In this document: piece by piece, positions 1 through 7,692 of the stretch
Layout of the letters: every line of letters begins with the position of its first letter
Numbering within the stretch: position 1 is the stretch's first letter
Notes under the pieces: generated by a model
The model's input: only the letters and a program-made list of their open reading frames with translations
Told to the model about the DNA's origin: nothing
Databases searched by the model: none
NCBI RefSeq assembly: GCF_030656115.1
Contig: NZ_JAUSOO010000047.1
Location: forward strand, 1 to 42,442
Length of the DNA stretch: 42,442 nt
Source: Hydrogenophaga sp.
Lineage (GTDB): Bacteria > Pseudomonadota > Gammaproteobacteria > Burkholderiales > Burkholderiaceae_C
Direction of reading: 5' to 3'
Position numbers and translations under genes: made by a program

Positions 1-98
1 TTGTCCATCGGCTCATGATTTGCGCTCCACGCTTCCTTCCCACACTCGGTCGCCCTCATGCGGTTGCGCTTCGCTTCGCTCGTCTTGGTCAACTTGCG

Positions 99-140
99 GC
101 GGGACTTGCACCCGCAGGAGTGCGCCCATGCTGGGCGCAC
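99..140. other. Two adjacent hairpins upstream of the integrase gene
   Basis: Two perfect inverted repeats stand close together. GCGGG / CCCGC (99-103 and 111-115) encloses a 7-base loop, and GTGCGCCCA / TGGGCGCAC (120-128 and 132-140) encloses 3 bases. A related hairpin with GTGCGC / GCGCAC arms lies near the other end of the element (9767-9786), so these may be end-associated structures. Function is unknown. Confidence 0.5.
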
Positions 141-142
141 AT

Positions 143-195
143 AAGGGGAACGAGGCAGCTCTTTCGGCTGCTTTTTGGAGGTTGTTCCCCTATGC
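143..195. other. Candidate left-end integrase arm sites
   Basis: AAGGGGAACG (143-152) lies in direct orientation and GTTCCCCTATGC (184-195) in inverted orientation; the second overlaps the integrase start codon. The same words occur at the other end of the element as AAGGGGAACG (9898-9907) and GCATAGGGGAAC (9907-9918). Repeats shared by both ends and flanking the integrase start fit arm-type integrase binding sites, which would also let integrase repress its own gene. The role is inferred. Confidence 0.45.
155..176 (+). terminator. Possible intrinsic terminator upstream of integrase
   Basis: GCAGC (155-159) pairs with GCTGC (167-171) and is followed by TTTTT. It has the form of a short rho-independent terminator and could stop transcription entering from a host gene left of the window. 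Confidence 0.4.
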
Positions 196-1427
196 TTACC
201 GACATTGCCTGCCGCGCCGCCAACTGCCCGCCCGACAAGAAGCGCGCGCGCTTCGCCGATTCTGGTGGCCTTTACCTGGAAGTCTCCCCCAGCGGCTCCA
301 AGCGCTGGTTCTGGAAGTACTACTTCGCCGTCAAGGAGCGCCGCCTCGCCATCGGCTCCTACCCTGCCGTCCCTCTCAAGCAAGCCAGGGCAGACCGCGA
401 CGATGCCCGCAAGGTGCTGGCCAGCGGCTCCGACCCCGCGAAGCGCCGCCAGATAGAGCGCCTGGAGGCGAAGATGCACACCATCAACACCTTCGAGGCG
501 GTGGCGCGCGAGCTGCACACCACCAAGGCCAGCGGCTGGAGTGCCCAGTACGCCGCCCGCTGGCTGGAACGAATGGAAAAAGACCTCTTTCCCTGGTTGG
601 GGTCTGTTCCCCTACCTGAGATCACGGCGCCTATGCTGCTGAACACGCTGCGCCGCATCGAAAAGCGTGGCGCCCGGGAAACCGCCCACACGCTGCGCCA
701 GACCGCGGGCCAAGTGTTCCGCTATGGCATCGCCACCGGCCGGTGTGAGCGCAACCCAGCCCCGGACCTTCACGGAGCCCTGCAGCCGCTGAACGTCAAG
801 CACATGGCCGCCATTCTGGAACCGGCCAAGGCTGGCGAGCTGATGCGGGCCATGCACGACTATCCCGGCCAGCCGGTGACACGCGCCGCCCTGCTGCTGT
901 CCGCCCTGCTGTTCCAGCGGCCAGGCAACATGCGGCATATGGAATGGGCAGAGATCGACATGGATACCGGGTTGTGGACCATCCCGGCCGCGAAGATGAA
1001 GCGCACCGTGTACGGCAAGATGAACGGGCGCCCGCACCTGGTCCCCCTACCGAAACAAGCCCTTGACCTGCTTCGCGAGATACAAACACTGACCGGGCAC
1101 AGCCCGTACGTATTCCCCAGCCTGATCAGCACCAAGCGCCCCATGTCGGAGAACACGCTGCGCGTGGCGCTGCGCCGATTGGGCTATACCAATGACGACA
1201 TGACGCCGCACGGCTTCCGCGCCATGGCCCGTACGATCATGGTGGAGAAACTGAACATGCACCCCGACGTGATCGAGGCGCAGCTTGCGCACGGCAAGTC
1301 CGGCCCGCTTGGGGCAGCCTACGACCGCGCCGAGTTCATAGAGCAACGCCGGAACATGATGACTGCGTGGGCCGACTACCTGGACCAGTTGCGCGAGGGC
1401 GCGAAGATCATCCCGTTGAGGGCATGA
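192..1427 (+). CDS. P4-type tyrosine recombinase (integrase)
   Basis: A site-specific recombinase expected to insert and excise the element. The 411-residue length is typical of P4-family integrases. The N-terminus carries the DUF4102 arm-binding domain (DSGGLYLEVSPSGSKRW). The catalytic core shows the first Arg in QRPGNMR, the H-G-F-R box (MTPHGFRAMAR), the QLAH box and the nucleophile Tyr in AAYDRAEF at about residue 377. I chose ATG 192 because the protein then begins MLTDIACRAA, the usual start of the family; the longer reading to position 15 adds non-conserved residues. Its stop overlaps the next start (ATGA). Integrases of this family commonly use tRNA genes as targets; the left attachment site would lie just outside the window. 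Confidence 0.93.
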   Translation: MLTDIACRAANCPPDKKRARFADSGGLYLEVSPSGSKRWFWKYYFAVKERRLAIGSYPAVPLKQARADRDDARKVLASGSDPAKRRQIERLEAKMHTINTFEAVARELHTTKASGWSAQYAARWLERMEKDLFPWLGSVPLPEITAPMLLNTLRRIEKRGARETAHTLRQTAGQVFRYGIATGRCERNPAPDLHGALQPLNVKHMAAILEPAKAGELMRAMHDYPGQPVTRAALLLSALLFQRPGNMRHMEWAEIDMDTGLWTIPAAKMKRTVYGKMNGRPHLVPLPKQALDLLREIQTLTGHSPYVFPSLISTKRPMSENTLRVALRRLGYTNDDMTPHGFRAMARTIMVEKLNMHPDVIEAQLAHGKSGPLGAAYDRAEFIEQRRNMMTAWADYLDQLREGAKIIPLRA

Positions 1428-1729
1428 ACCGCGTAACCCTGGCGCGTTTTAACCAGGGCCAAAATGGACATCAAATGATCGGAACACAACCCACCGGGCG
1501 GCTGCCGGGTATTGTTATCAGCGCGGTTGCGCATGAGGGACTGACGGTCACTGTGGACGGCCACCCAGCCCGTTTGGCTGTGGTGCTGGATGACGGAACC
1601 ATAGTGGCCGCCGGTCGCGACGTGGCCTACGAAGCCCAGGCCGTGGCGGTGAACCTGTACCGCGAATTTTGGAAGGGGAACGGGCACCTTCGCGTACTGA
1701 GCGCCCCAATATCTCCCGGATCACGATGA
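1424..1729 (+). CDS. Small hypothetical protein coupled to integrase
   Basis: A 101-residue protein of unknown function. Its ATG overlaps the integrase stop codon (ATGA), so translation is probably coupled. The middle (VTVDGHPARLAVVLDDGTIVAAGRD) looks like a compact beta-rich domain, and the end contains YREFWKGNG. I recognise no family. An internal ATG at 1474 could be the true start. It may be a directionality factor or other small element protein, but nothing in the sequence proves it. Confidence 0.5.
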   Translation: MNRVTLARFNQGQNGHQMIGTQPTGRLPGIVISAVAHEGLTVTVDGHPARLAVVLDDGTIVAAGRDVAYEAQAVAVNLYREFWKGNGHLRVLSAPISPGSR

Positions 1730-1834
1730 ATCCGCCACGCCCAGCGGCGGCGCGAGCTGGGTAAAAAGGCGGGGTCGGAAGGTGCTGTAACACCGTCCGA
1801 CCCCTGGTCACCACCGAAGAACGGAGCTTCGACA

Positions 1835-1942
1835 ATGATTGCTGTGAACTCTACCCCAGCTCGAACCGGGTACAAAACGACGCACGCACTGAAAGACACT
1901 GTTACCTTGATCTGCATGGTCCGGAGGTCGCGTCATGGCTGA
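1835..1942 (+). CDS. Very small ORF overlapping the RadC gene
   Basis: A 35-codon reading frame (MIAVNSTPARTGYKTTH...) whose last 8 bases, ATGGCTGA, contain the start of the RadC gene. The same 8-base overlap joins the primase and DUF3987 genes in this element. It could be a translational-coupling leader or a real small gene. There is no family match and coding status is uncertain. Confidence 0.25.
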   Translation: MIAVNSTPARTGYKTTHALKDTVTLICMVRRSRHG

Positions 1943-2576
1943 AGTTGTACATTTCCCGACCGCCTTGAGTGAGCCAGTCAAACAGACGCGCACCCGAGGG
2001 CGTCTTCCCCGCTCCATTGGCAGATTGCAAGAGGCACGATTCAAACGAATTGATCAGCAAATCAAGCTGTCAGATTGTGTCGAATCAGGGCTGCGCGATG
2101 AAGTTTCCGATGCCATTGCATCCTGGGAGTTTGATCCGGCGGAACGGCGCTTACTTGGTCACGCACTCACGATGCTGGAGGGGAAGCTGCGCAGCAAAGG
2201 GCCACTGTTCGATTCACCAGCCGCAGTCAGATGCTATCTTTCGCTGCGCTTGGGAGCGCTGCCGCACGAAGAATTTGGGATACTGTTTCTCGACTCACAG
2301 AACAGGCTGATCACCTTTGAATCGATCTTCCGAGGAACACTCACACAAGTCTCTGTCTATCCACGCGAAGTAGCCCTGAGAGCACTTGCACACAAAGCAA
2401 GATCTGTGGTTTTGACACACAACCACCCGAGCGGAGATGCGCGACCAAGCGAGGCCGATGAGGCTGTGACGCAAAGCCTCAAGGCGGCTCTATCGATGCT
2501 GGATGTACGCGTACTGGATCACATCATCGTGGCGGGCACTGCGTGCGTATCGATGGCTGAAATTGGGTTGGTGTAG
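1935..2576 (+). CDS. RadC-like JAB/MPN+ domain protein
   Basis: A 213-residue protein of the RadC family commonly carried by mobile elements. The JAMM/MPN+ metalloprotease-like motif is intact: EEFGILFLD around residue 112, then HNHPSGD with both histidines, Pro-Ser and the metal-binding Asp. The first 75 residues are less conserved. RadC proteins were linked to DNA repair, but their biochemical role is unsettled; in phages and islands they may act on host or defence proteins. It sits with the next gene between int and alpA, a usual cargo position in P4-like elements. Codon use is less GC-biased than in the primase genes. Confidence 0.85.
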   Translation: MAEVVHFPTALSEPVKQTRTRGRLPRSIGRLQEARFKRIDQQIKLSDCVESGLRDEVSDAIASWEFDPAERRLLGHALTMLEGKLRSKGPLFDSPAAVRCYLSLRLGALPHEEFGILFLDSQNRLITFESIFRGTLTQVSVYPREVALRALAHKARSVVLTHNHPSGDARPSEADEAVTQSLKAALSMLDVRVLDHIIVAGTACVSMAEIGLV

Positions 2577-2577
2577 C

Positions 2578-3537
2578 GTGTCACTCCCACCGTGGGCCGT
2601 TCGCGCCCTTGATGAATTCAAGCCGACGCCCGGCGATGAGTACGCCGGATCAGAGAGTGACTACACGAGCAAGTGGGGGACGATTCGCACACGCTTCGAA
2701 GACCGATGGCGTGACCTCGCGCCAGACTCATGGCACGTCCCGGCTGATGCCCCGTTCTATGCACGTTTTCTAGGAGGGTTGTCGGGGCCTGTAAGTGAGC
2801 ATCTGAGGCAATGCATCTTGGAGGTGGCCTTCGAATGCGCCCTGGAAAATGAGGCGCGCCCGAGGCAAGCGCCGACGAAGAAGACCGGGAAAAAAGCACC
2901 GCCCGCCATCACGCAGGCCGTCAACAAGCTTGGACGGCTGAACGATGAAATCTCGCATGCAGCTGGAGAACTTGCCGACCTTTTCCGCGCCCGAGAAACG
3001 CTGATGCGGACCTATCACCTGGGCGACCTGCATGGGGAAGACGATGAACCGTGGCCGGACGCTTTCGAGCTGGATGGCGCACTGAAGCGGACCCTTGAGC
3101 AGCAACGGTTTGGTTCCGCGAGCTTTCGTCACCGCGATGGTCTGGAGGTGCTGTATCAGGCGCTGAGGTCCAACTATCGGCAAAGGTCAACTCTCGCCGA
3201 TGTTCTTGACGTGGTGTCATCGCGGTCACCACGACCCGCTATTGCGCGCCGGATTCCTGACCTGGTTGAGCTTCAAGCGACAAAGACCAAGAGCACCGAG
3301 TGGTCTGTCTTGCAGCGTCAACTGGTCGAGGGCCTTGCAACCTGGCTCGGGTTCCCTGAAGGATTTCTCGTGAAGTGCCTTGACTTCAGCCAGATTGCAA
3401 TGCTTGCGGAGGTCACGTTCGACGCCCCTGCAGGGGCTTTCAGCGAAGACCAAACCAAGAAGCTGCTGATACGGATGAAACGGCAACCGTACCAGTCCGG
3501 ACGATTCAAGCTCAAAAAGCACGCCCAATCGTCCTAG
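2578..3537 (+). CDS. Hypothetical protein, 319 residues (cargo candidate)
   Basis: I do not recognise this protein. The frame is open further upstream, but the extra residues would lie inside the RadC gene, so I prefer GTG at 2578, one base after the RadC stop (2574-2576). The protein is mostly soluble and charged. It has a Lys/Pro-rich segment around residues 100-115 (PTKKTGKKAPPAITQ), a helical stretch with heptad-like spacing (NKLGRLNDEISHAAGELADLF), and a basic C-terminus. No transmembrane segment or clear catalytic motif is visible. Its position beside RadC and between int and alpA suggests element cargo, possibly phage-conflict related; that is inference from location only. Confidence 0.65.
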   Translation: MSLPPWAVRALDEFKPTPGDEYAGSESDYTSKWGTIRTRFEDRWRDLAPDSWHVPADAPFYARFLGGLSGPVSEHLRQCILEVAFECALENEARPRQAPTKKTGKKAPPAITQAVNKLGRLNDEISHAAGELADLFRARETLMRTYHLGDLHGEDDEPWPDAFELDGALKRTLEQQRFGSASFRHRDGLEVLYQALRSNYRQRSTLADVLDVVSSRSPRPAIARRIPDLVELQATKTKSTEWSVLQRQLVEGLATWLGFPEGFLVKCLDFSQIAMLAEVTFDAPAGAFSEDQTKKLLIRMKRQPYQSGRFKLKKHAQSS

Positions 3538-3614
3538 ACGCAACGCTGACCAAATTTCACACTTCACCCCGTACCGCAGTCGCAAGACAACGCGGGGTCA
3601 ACTGAAGGTGATTT

Positions 3615-3812
3615 ATGGCCTCTGAAAATCAATCTGTACGCCCCAAGCAAGGGGCCGCCCTGCTGGGCATCGGCATTGCCACTTTCTGGCGTTGGAACAA
3701 GGAGCGGCCCGACTTCCCAAAGCCGCGCAAGCTGTCGCCACGCTGCACCGTCTTCGACGCCGCCGAGCTGATCGCTTGGCGCGACGCCCAGGGAAAAGCG
3801 GCGCAGCAATGA
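3615..3812 (+). CDS. AlpA-family DNA-binding regulator
   Basis: A 65-residue helix-turn-helix protein of the AlpA/MerR-like excisionase-regulator type. Visible features are a wing-like KQGAALLGIGIATFWRW helix pair, the FPKPRKLSPRCTVFDAAEL segment and a terminal IAWRD, the usual AlpA pattern. In P4-like elements AlpA proteins activate integrase or replication genes and assist excision. Its stop overlaps the next start (ATGA), placing it at the head of the replication operon. Confidence 0.85.
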   Translation: MASENQSVRPKQGAALLGIGIATFWRWNKERPDFPKPRKLSPRCTVFDAAELIAWRDAQGKAAQQ

Positions 3813-4087
3813 CAGTGCATGAAAAAGCCGCCGGGGTGCTGGACACACCCGCGACGGCTCAGGAATCAAAACGCAAAGCCATTTTAGGACCGCACACCAT
3901 GGACCGCAAGGAGTTCGATACCTTGCGCGCCCGTTTCGCCCGCCGCCGCTACGTGCTGCAGCGCGTGCACCGCGCTGACAATAGCCGGGTCACGTACCAC
4001 GTCACCCGCAACACGCAAACCCGTGTGTTCAGCCACCCGCACGATCTGGGCAGCTTCCTGGCTGTGGTGGAGGGCTTGCCGGTATGA
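3809..4087 (+). CDS. Small hypothetical protein in the replication operon
   Basis: A 92-residue unknown protein with ATGA overlaps to both the AlpA gene before it and the primase gene after it. The C-terminal half is basic and Arg-rich (FARRRYVLQRVHR), followed by YHVTRNTQTRVFSHPHDLGSFLAVVEGL, so nucleic-acid binding is plausible. No family is recognised. An alternative start is the internal ATG at 3899. Confidence 0.65.
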   Translation: MTVHEKAAGVLDTPATAQESKRKAILGPHTMDRKEFDTLRARFARRRYVLQRVHRADNSRVTYHVTRNTQTRVFSHPHDLGSFLAVVEGLPV

Positions 4088-4911
4088 GCAACACAATGTT
4101 GGATGCCATGCGTGCCGCTGGCCTGGCGCCGCACAAGGAAATCGAGCTGATCCCCGATGGCCGCATTCACCGCTACCGCGTGCGAGGCGACAAGCCGGGC
4201 AGCACCAATGGGTTCTACGTGCTGCACGAAAGCCCGGTGCCATGCGGATCGTTTGGATCGTGGAAAACCGGCGCCACGCACACATGGCGCGAAGCCAGCC
4301 ACAAGCCGCAGACACCGGCAGAACATGCCGAGCTGCAGCGGCAGCTGGCCGCCATGCGCGCCGCCCGCGATGCCGAGCGCGACAAGGTGCAAGCCGAGGC
4401 CCGCGCCCGTGCTGCGAAGCTGTGGGAGCGTGCGCGACCAGCGACAAACGCACACCCCTACCTGCAACGCAAGAGCGTAGGCGCCTACGGGGTGCGCCAG
4501 TTGCGTGAGCTGCTGTTGATCCCGGCGCGTGACGCGCAAGGTGTTCTACACACCCTGCAATTCATTGGGCCTGACGGCGCCAAGCGCTTTCTGAGCGGTG
4601 GAAAGATTGCGGGGTGCTACTGCCCCATTGGTAGACCGCTGAAATCGCTGCTGATCTGTGAGGGCTACGCGACAGGTGCGACGCTGTACGCGGCAACGGG
4701 CCGCGCCGTTGCTGTGGCCTTCAACGCCGGGGGCCTGCAGCCCGTGGCCTGCGCACTGCGCGCCAAGTTCCCCGAACTGAGCCTGATCATCGTGGCCGAC
4801 AACGATCTGATGACACCGGGCAACCCTGGCGTGACGCGTGCCACCCAGGCAGCGCGTGCCGTGGGTGGCCTGGTGGCCGTGCCCCGTTTCGATGGGGTGA
4901 CACATGGCTGA
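4084..4911 (+). CDS. Toprim-domain DNA primase-like protein
   Basis: A 275-residue protein resembling the primase/Toprim proteins of phages and P4-like satellites. The N-terminal 75 residues read as a compact beta-sheet domain (IELIPDGRIHRYRVRGDKPG); a charged helical linker follows (90-125). The Toprim fold is at about 190-255, with the acidic motif LLICEGYATGATLY and the metal-binding DxD in IIVADND. No N-terminal zinc finger is seen, so it is shorter than a stand-alone DnaG. It overlaps the DUF3987 gene by 8 bases (ATGGCTGA). It probably primes replication of the excised element. Confidence 0.82.
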   Translation: MSNTMLDAMRAAGLAPHKEIELIPDGRIHRYRVRGDKPGSTNGFYVLHESPVPCGSFGSWKTGATHTWREASHKPQTPAEHAELQRQLAAMRAARDAERDKVQAEARARAAKLWERARPATNAHPYLQRKSVGAYGVRQLRELLLIPARDAQGVLHTLQFIGPDGAKRFLSGGKIAGCYCPIGRPLKSLLICEGYATGATLYAATGRAVAVAFNAGGLQPVACALRAKFPELSLIIVADNDLMTPGNPGVTRATQAARAVGGLVAVPRFDGVTHG

Positions 4912-6532
4912 CGAACTCACTGATGCAAACGACCTGGCCCGCGTGGCTGGCCCCGAAGCGGTGCGCGCCCTGGTAGACGCAGCGCAGCCCGTGAAACCGC
5001 CTGCTGCGCGCGGCTGGCCTGAGTTTGAGGACGTGGTGCCCAGCAATGCCCAGGCGCATGCCGACACACCAGCGCCCGAGGAATGGCCCGACCCGGTGCT
5101 GCCTGGCACGCGCACCACACCGCCCATTCCCGCAAGCATCTTGCCCAGTTGGGCGGGCGCCATGGTTGAGGCCGTTGCAGACAGCACGCAGACGCCGCCC
5201 GCCCTGGCGGTGATGAGCACGCTGGCCGTGCTGGCAACCGTGCTGCAACGGCGCTACGAGGTCGCACCGCTGGGGTGCGACTACACCGAGCCGCTGTGCC
5301 TGTGGACCGTGAGCGCCAGCCCACCAGGTACGCGCAAGAGCGCGGTGCTGGGTGCGACGCTGGGACCGCTGTTGCGCTGGGAAAAACTGCACGCTGATCG
5401 TATGCGCCGCGACATTGCCAAGGTCAATGCTCAGCGGGCTGTGGCAAAGAGGCGGATTGAGCGGCTGCTACAGGACGCTGCAAAGGCCAAAGATTCCAAC
5501 GAGCGCGAATCCATTCAGAATGAAATTCAGCACGAGGAACTGAACACGCCGGAAGAACTGCGGGCGCCGCGCCTGTTCACCAGCGACAGCACACCCGAGA
5601 GACTTCAGGCGCTGCTGGCTGAGCATGGCGAACGCATGGCCACACACAGCGACGAATCCGGTTCGTTCCAGATCATGGCGGGCCTGTACTCAGGAGGACA
5701 GGCGAACCTCGACGTGTATCTCATGGGGCACGCAGGTTCCCCGATGCGGGTTGATCGTGCGACACGATCAGTTCACCTTGACAGGCCCGCCCTGTCTTTT
5801 GGCCTGATGGTGCAGCCCGGCACGCTGGCAGATGTGGCAGGGTCCAAGCGATTCCGTGATAGCGGGCTGCTGGCGCGGTTTTTGTGGTGCGTCCCTGATT
5901 CCACCGTGGGCACGCGAGACGTGCGGCGCCACGCGCCCATACCGCCCCACGTCAAGGAAGCCTACGAGCGCGGCATCTTCGGGCTGCTGGAGGGCTGGGG
6001 TGAACCGGTCGGCAAGCCACGCGTGCTGCAGTTCACCGACCCGGCGCGCGAGCTGTGGTTCACCTTTGCTCAGCACATCGAAGACAACCAGGGCGAGGGC
6101 GGGCAGTACGAGGCCATCAGCGACTGGACCAGCAAGCTGCCTGGCCAGCTGGCGCGTGTAGCGGCTGTGTTCGAGCTGGCCGAGATGGGCCTGACCGCTG
6201 ATGAAGTGTCAGAGGTCGCCATGCGCAACGCGCTGCAGCTGGGGCGCCTGCTGATTGAGCACGCCCGCGCCGCGTTCTCACTGCTGGGTACCGATGCCGT
6301 GGATACCGACGCTGTGGCGCTGGTGCGCTGGATCAAGGCAGAGGGCCGCGAACAGTTCACCAGACGCGAGGCACAGAAGGCGCAAGAGGGCCGGTTCAGG
6401 TCGGGCGAGCGTCTCGACAAGGCGCTGGATCGGCTGGTGGATGGTGAGTCCCTGCGCGAGTTCAAGCTGATCCGGCCAGGCATGAGGCCGTCCAAGGCGT
6501 ACCGCGTCAACCCAGGGTTGCTGTCGAGTTGA
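4904..6532 (+). CDS. DUF3987 (YfjI-like) ATPase-type replication protein
   Basis: A 542-residue DUF3987 protein, usually found directly after a Toprim primase in satellites and phages. A degenerate Walker A motif, SASPPGTRKSA, lies near residue 140. A charged coiled-coil stretch follows at about 165-205, then the family's central block with HSDESGSFQIMAGLYSG. The C-terminal ~80 residues look like a winged-helix DNA-binding domain (LVRWIKAEGREQFTRREAQ). It likely works with the preceding primase as a helicase or loader; the exact activity is inferred. A cluster of GGTTGTCG repeats begins 5 bases after its stop. Confidence 0.8.
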   Translation: MADELTDANDLARVAGPEAVRALVDAAQPVKPPAARGWPEFEDVVPSNAQAHADTPAPEEWPDPVLPGTRTTPPIPASILPSWAGAMVEAVADSTQTPPALAVMSTLAVLATVLQRRYEVAPLGCDYTEPLCLWTVSASPPGTRKSAVLGATLGPLLRWEKLHADRMRRDIAKVNAQRAVAKRRIERLLQDAAKAKDSNERESIQNEIQHEELNTPEELRAPRLFTSDSTPERLQALLAEHGERMATHSDESGSFQIMAGLYSGGQANLDVYLMGHAGSPMRVDRATRSVHLDRPALSFGLMVQPGTLADVAGSKRFRDSGLLARFLWCVPDSTVGTRDVRRHAPIPPHVKEAYERGIFGLLEGWGEPVGKPRVLQFTDPARELWFTFAQHIEDNQGEGGQYEAISDWTSKLPGQLARVAAVFELAEMGLTADEVSEVAMRNALQLGRLLIEHARAAFSLLGTDAVDTDAVALVRWIKAEGREQFTRREAQKAQEGRFRSGERLDKALDRLVDGESLREFKLIRPGMRPSKAYRVNPGLLSS

Positions 6533-6874
6533 TCGGGGTTGTCGCTTGAAACAATTTCAAACCTTTTTTCTTTCTATTTCAATGACTTGCATCCAAACAC
6601 CCTTAACCCCTGCGACACCGCGACAACCTCGACAACCATCGAACGGCGTGCATGTCATAGATACCGAACCTGCTGCGGGGTTGTCGAGGTTGTCGCTGTG
6701 TCGTGGGGGTAATGGGGTTGCACGCACCGCACTGGAAAAGCGGGCCGCCCTACTCAAGATCACCGCCTGAAAGGTACTCCCGGGGGTGCCAGCCCGAGGG
6801 TGGATTCGGCGGCGTTAGACCCCTAGTTGTCGTGGGCTGCTAGGGGGGTTGTTTTGTGTTTTAAGGAGTGAACG
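6533..6874. other. Noncoding repeat region, candidate replication origin
   Basis: This 342-base gap carries five copies of GGTTGTCG on either strand (6537, 6621, 6630, 6679, 6688), two of them as 9-base-pitch pairs. A separate hairpin, CCCCTAG (6820-6826) / CTAGGGG (6840-6846), precedes the next gene. A 62- to 75-codon frame crosses the region but its composition follows the repeats, so I do not call it. Location directly after primase and DUF3987 genes fits an origin or a regulatory array. Confidence 0.5.
6614..6702. repeat. 24-bp inverted repeat with 41-base loop
   Basis: The arms are 6614-6637 and 6679-6702 and match at 23 of 24 positions. The inner 18 bases are exact: GCGACAACCTCGACAACC against its reverse complement. 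Each arm contains two CGACAACC units. It could be a protein-binding origin array or a large RNA hairpin. Confidence 0.85.
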
Positions 6875-7165
6875 ATGGATGAACAGATGATCGACAAAGT
6901 AAAGACCCTGACCACAGCCGCAGAGGCTGGGTTGTGGGGGTTGGCACTGAACGCGCTGAACCAGACTGAGGGCGCGGGCGCTGCGTTGGCGCTGCTGGGC
7001 AACGTCCGCAGCGGCAAGGGCGAAGTGCTTTGCCTGGTGCGCTTCCACGGCGATGCGGTGACTTTTGAGGGGGTGTACGACTCGCACGGTGCTCGCACGC
7101 CCATCTTCAACGTCACGCTGACCCAGGCGCCTGACCTGGCCTCGGGTCCTGGGGGGCTGCACTGA
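6875..7165 (+). CDS. Hypothetical protein, 96 residues
   Basis: An unknown small protein with a good Shine-Dalgarno (AAGGAG, 9 bases before ATG). It starts with a Leu/Ala-rich helix (LTTAAEAGLWGLALNALNQTEG) followed by beta-strand-like segments (GEVLCLVRFHGDAVTFEGVY). Its stop shares one base with the next start (TGATG), so the two genes are probably co-translated. Confidence 0.65.
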   Translation: MDEQMIDKVKTLTTAAEAGLWGLALNALNQTEGAGAALALLGNVRSGKGEVLCLVRFHGDAVTFEGVYDSHGARTPIFNVTLTQAPDLASGPGGLH

Positions 7166-7686
7166 TGGAGCGCCATGTGCCGACGACTCCGGTCGAAATG
7201 CTGGCGGACCTGTTCGAGGCGCTTCACGACGAGCGCCCATGCGCCGTGACCACGCGCGAGTGGTTCACCGCGGGCCTGCTGAGCGCGTTGCGCCGAGATG
7301 AGCCGCTGGAGCAAGGGCTGAGACTGGTGAGCCCGGAAGGAGGGAATGGCGGCTCGGTCTCGCGCCGACTGCGCATGAAAAAGCGAAACGCCTTTCTGGC
7401 TCGCGCCCTTCAGGTTGTGGCGCTGGATGACAACGCGGGCCTCTGGCCGCGCTGCGTGCGCCTGGCTGAGGAGATCGAGCGTTTTCAGCGCTCGGAGTGG
7501 GCCATCTACCGATACAGGGATAGCCCGCCGCCGCACTGGCCCGAGGCTCGCACACTGGTGTGGCTGGCACTCCGCTGTGATGCAGGTCTTCCTGGTACAG
7601 CCAAGGGCTTGTATGCGGTTTTCAAATCAAGTGGGGCCTGTTGCAAGGATTCGGACTGGGAGACATTGCTGGCGAACTTCCTTTGA
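7165..7686 (+). CDS. Hypothetical protein, 173 residues
   Basis: An unrecognised protein between the origin-like region and the capsid gene. It is helical and Arg-rich in the centre (SRRLRMKKRNAFLARALQVV), with no membrane segment. It overlaps the previous gene by one base and ends 6 bases before the protease-capsid gene, suggesting a three-gene operon. A link to capsid assembly or packaging is possible from position only. Confidence 0.65.
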   Translation: MERHVPTTPVEMLADLFEALHDERPCAVTTREWFTAGLLSALRRDEPLEQGLRLVSPEGGNGGSVSRRLRMKKRNAFLARALQVVALDDNAGLWPRCVRLAEEIERFQRSEWAIYRYRDSPPPHWPEARTLVWLALRCDAGLPGTAKGLYAVFKSSGACCKDSDWETLLANFL

Positions 7687-7692
7687 GGCGCC

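Noticed and set aside
90..140. Possible tRNA or small-RNA gene before the integrase
   Set aside because: There is a 5-bp stem with a 7-base loop, but no TTCGA loop, acceptor stem or anticodon arm could be placed.
6546..6770. 74-codon frame after the DUF3987 gene
   Set aside because: Its codons simply follow the inverted-repeat array (PATPRQPRQP), it needs a TTG start, and it has no RBS or family match.
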